Shown one piece after another: positions 62,891 through 64,000 of a stretch of 64,000 bases of DNA. Under the pieces are notes generated by a model. The model was not told where the DNA came from, searched no databases, and saw only the letters and a list, made by a program, of their open reading frames with translations. The translations under genes were made by a program, and so were the position numbers. Positions within the stretch are counted from its first letter, which is position 1. Each line of letters starts with the position of its first letter. The stretch lies in assembly GCF_001469165.1 (NCBI RefSeq), contig NZ_JABX01000004.1:62001-126000 (forward strand). The letters run 5' to 3'. This DNA is from Thiohalocapsa sp. ML1 (GTDB lineage Bacteria > Pseudomonadota > Gammaproteobacteria > Chromatiales > Chromatiaceae).

Positions 62891-63115
62891 GATCGCCGGC
62901 TTTCCAGTCGGCTCGCCGCCGGCGCGGCGGACCGGGATCGCCGGCTTTCCAGCCGGCTCGCCGCCGACGCGGCGGACCGGGATCGCCGGCTTTCCAGCCG
63001 GCTCGCCGCCGACGCGGCGGACCGGGATCGCCGGCTTTCCAGCCGGCTCGCCGCCGGCGCGGCGGACTGGGATCGCCGGCTTTCCAGCCGGCTCGCCGCC
63101 GACGCGGCTCGATGC
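62891..63115. repeat. Five 45-bp tandem repeats
   Basis: Units start with gatcgccggctttccag at 62891, 62936, 62981, 63026 and 63071, exactly 45 bp apart, with few base changes. Each unit contains the palindrome ccggctttccagccgg. The unit length is divisible by three, so all frames stay open and give spurious 15-residue protein repeats on both strands. Confidence 0.93.
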
Positions 63116-63314
63116 CGCGTCGGCGGCGTCCTGGCTGATCATAGAGCACATGCGCGCTCGTCCGGCCGGCCGCGCGGCATGGGCAACCGCCCGGCTCCCG
63201 CGCCGCAGATCGCGCGCCGGGGGCATCGAGCCCCCGGCACGCGAAGCCGGCTGAAAGCCGGCGCTCCCAGTCGGCGCCGGCGCGGTCTCGAGCCCGCTTG
63301 TCGGGCATCCCTCA

Positions 63315-63404
63315 GTTTGAGAGTTTGCAGATGAGTCAAGTGTACGACCACACCTGGGGGAAGGGCCGAGGGCCGAGGGCCGAGGGCCGAGGGCCGAGGG
63401 AGCC
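63315..63404. repeat. Composite repeat copy H (modules 1 and 2 left arm)
   Basis: Partial module 1 (63315-63342, with gcagatgagtcaagtg) and five gggccgag units (63361-63404). It stops at the edge of the ilvD fragment. Confidence 0.8.
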
Positions 63405-63406
63405 AT

Positions 63407-63577
63407 GCCCATCACCCCGCCGGCCCGGTGCACGTCCTCCATGTGATAGGTCTGGGTGGCGGGGGCCACCTTGCACAGGTTCGGCACCTTGCGGCTGAGG
63501 CGGTCGATGTCGGCCATGGTGAAGGGCACGCCGGCCTCCTGCGCGGCAGCGAGCAGGTGCAGCACGGTGTTGGTGGA
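63407..63577 (-). pseudogene. ilvD: ilvD internal fragment (dihydroxy-acid dehydratase)
   Basis: Fifty-seven codons on the minus strand match the middle of dihydroxy-acid dehydratase: [39 protein letters not shown] and [15 protein letters not shown]. The family protein is about 560-620 residues. The fragment is bounded downstream by the G-rich repeat (copy H) and upstream by an IS91-type remnant, so both ends were cut by repeat or mobile DNA. Confidence 0.85.
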
Positions 63578-63595
63578 GCTTTCTCCCCGCCGCTG

Positions 63596-64000
63596 AGCTG
63601 GCACCGGAGGCCCTCGCCGCCATCGCCGACCAGGTGCGCATCCGGGTACTGCGCTGGTTCGCCCGCAGCGGGCTGATCGCGCCGGACGACATGCGCGAAA
63701 TGCAGTCCTTAAGAGAACAGCGGTTTCTCGTTGGATGCCGCGGTGCGCGTGGGGGCGCACGATCGCGCCGGGCCCCTTTCGGAACAGGGCGCGGCTGCTG
63801 CGCTATTGTGCTCGGCCTCCGTTCGCGCTCGAGCGCCTGGAGTTGCTCGAGAACGAGCGGGTCGTCTATCGGTTACCCAAGCCCCAGCGCGATGGCACCA
63901 CGGCGCTGACGCCGGTGAGCCGTCGCGCCCGCCCCGGATCACGCCCGCGCGCGGACCGCCCGCCTGGGACGAGGCTCCCGAGCCGATGCCGGACTGGGAC
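63596..64000 (+). pseudogene. IS91-family transposase remnant (C-terminal part), frameshifted, runs off the window
   Basis: Pieces of a Y2-transposase C-terminus appear in different plus-strand frames: [28 protein letters not shown] (from about 63609), [16 protein letters not shown] (about 63724), [35 protein letters not shown] (about 63793) and finally WDEAPEPMPDWD at the window edge. At least two frame changes and small deletions separate them, so it is not functional. IS91-like elements move by rolling-circle replication and can drag neighbouring fragments along. Confidence 0.8.

Noticed and set aside
62891-63115. Possible CRISPR array
   Set aside because: The 45-bp units are directly adjacent with no variable spacers, and no cas gene is present.
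62750-63334. Repeat proteins of 15-residue units in several frames across the 45-bp array
   Set aside because: The unit length divisible by three keeps every frame open on both strands; no start with a ribosome site or non-repeat domain supports any of them.

Overview
The window is about 64 kb of very GC-rich DNA whose gene content points to a purple sulfur bacterium or close relative in the Chromatiales (Gammaproteobacteria). This placement is inferred from gene content. The main reasons are a divergent soxB / soxXAKL thiosulfate-oxidation locus, a proteobacterial type VI secretion locus, an EpsH-type glycosyltransferase, and Uma2 and DUF29 family proteins.

Layout: 0-5 kb (minus strand) holds msrPQ (periplasmic methionine sulfoxide repair) and a three-gene overlapping unit galE, stp2-like GT4 and GT4 for surface polysaccharide. 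5-9.4 kb (plus) holds a TIR-FHA fusion protein, a phnD-phnC pair with no permease gene, and a CPA1 cation/proton antiporter. 9.4-15.6 kb holds a cytochrome b561 and secreted nuclease-like pair (minus), a methyltransferase-trmO-membrane protein unit, rpe, a DUF29 protein and a small secreted protein (plus). 15.7-37.3 kb is a type VI secretion region. A Sel1 lipoprotein, a Ser/Thr kinase with an FGE-sulfatase domain, an autotransporter-type barrel protein, a DUF6931 protein and vgrG lie on the minus strand. Opposite them run tssA, tssB, tssC, hcp, tagJ, tssE, tssF, tssG and tssH (clpV). The membrane-complex and baseplate genes tssJ, K, L and M are not here.

37.3-44.3 kb is an accessory island. 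It has a DUF104/PIN toxin-antitoxin pair, an integron-type integrase whose catalytic Lys and His appear replaced, one attC-like site, a second toxin-antitoxin pair, a 201-bp inverted-repeat element, a Uma2 protein, an N-terminally short Asp-zincin peptidase, a lipoprotein, a VOC protein and a beta-flower protein. 44.4-52.2 kb holds a TPR-methyltransferase (paralogue of the one inside the T6SS region), tRNA-Arg(CCT), sucAB, a GNAT protein and a YgfX-like protein.

52.2-60.5 kb is the sox locus. soxB is on the minus strand; on the plus strand are a TtrS/ThsS-like sensor kinase with a PhnD-like sensor domain, a FixJ/TtrR-type response regulator, then soxX, soxA (monohaem), an internally duplicated soxK and soxL, closed by a terminator. 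The gene order suggests that periplasmic thiosulfate or a related anion is sensed by the kinase, which controls the flanking sox genes. 60.9-64 kb has a YdcF protein and then a graveyard of gene pieces: a lipA 5' remnant, a 5 x 45-bp tandem array, an ilvD fragment and an IS91-type transposase remnant.

A dispersed modular intergenic repeat built from four interchangeable blocks occurs at least eight times across the window and touches several gene ends. It is the most striking feature not explained by genes.
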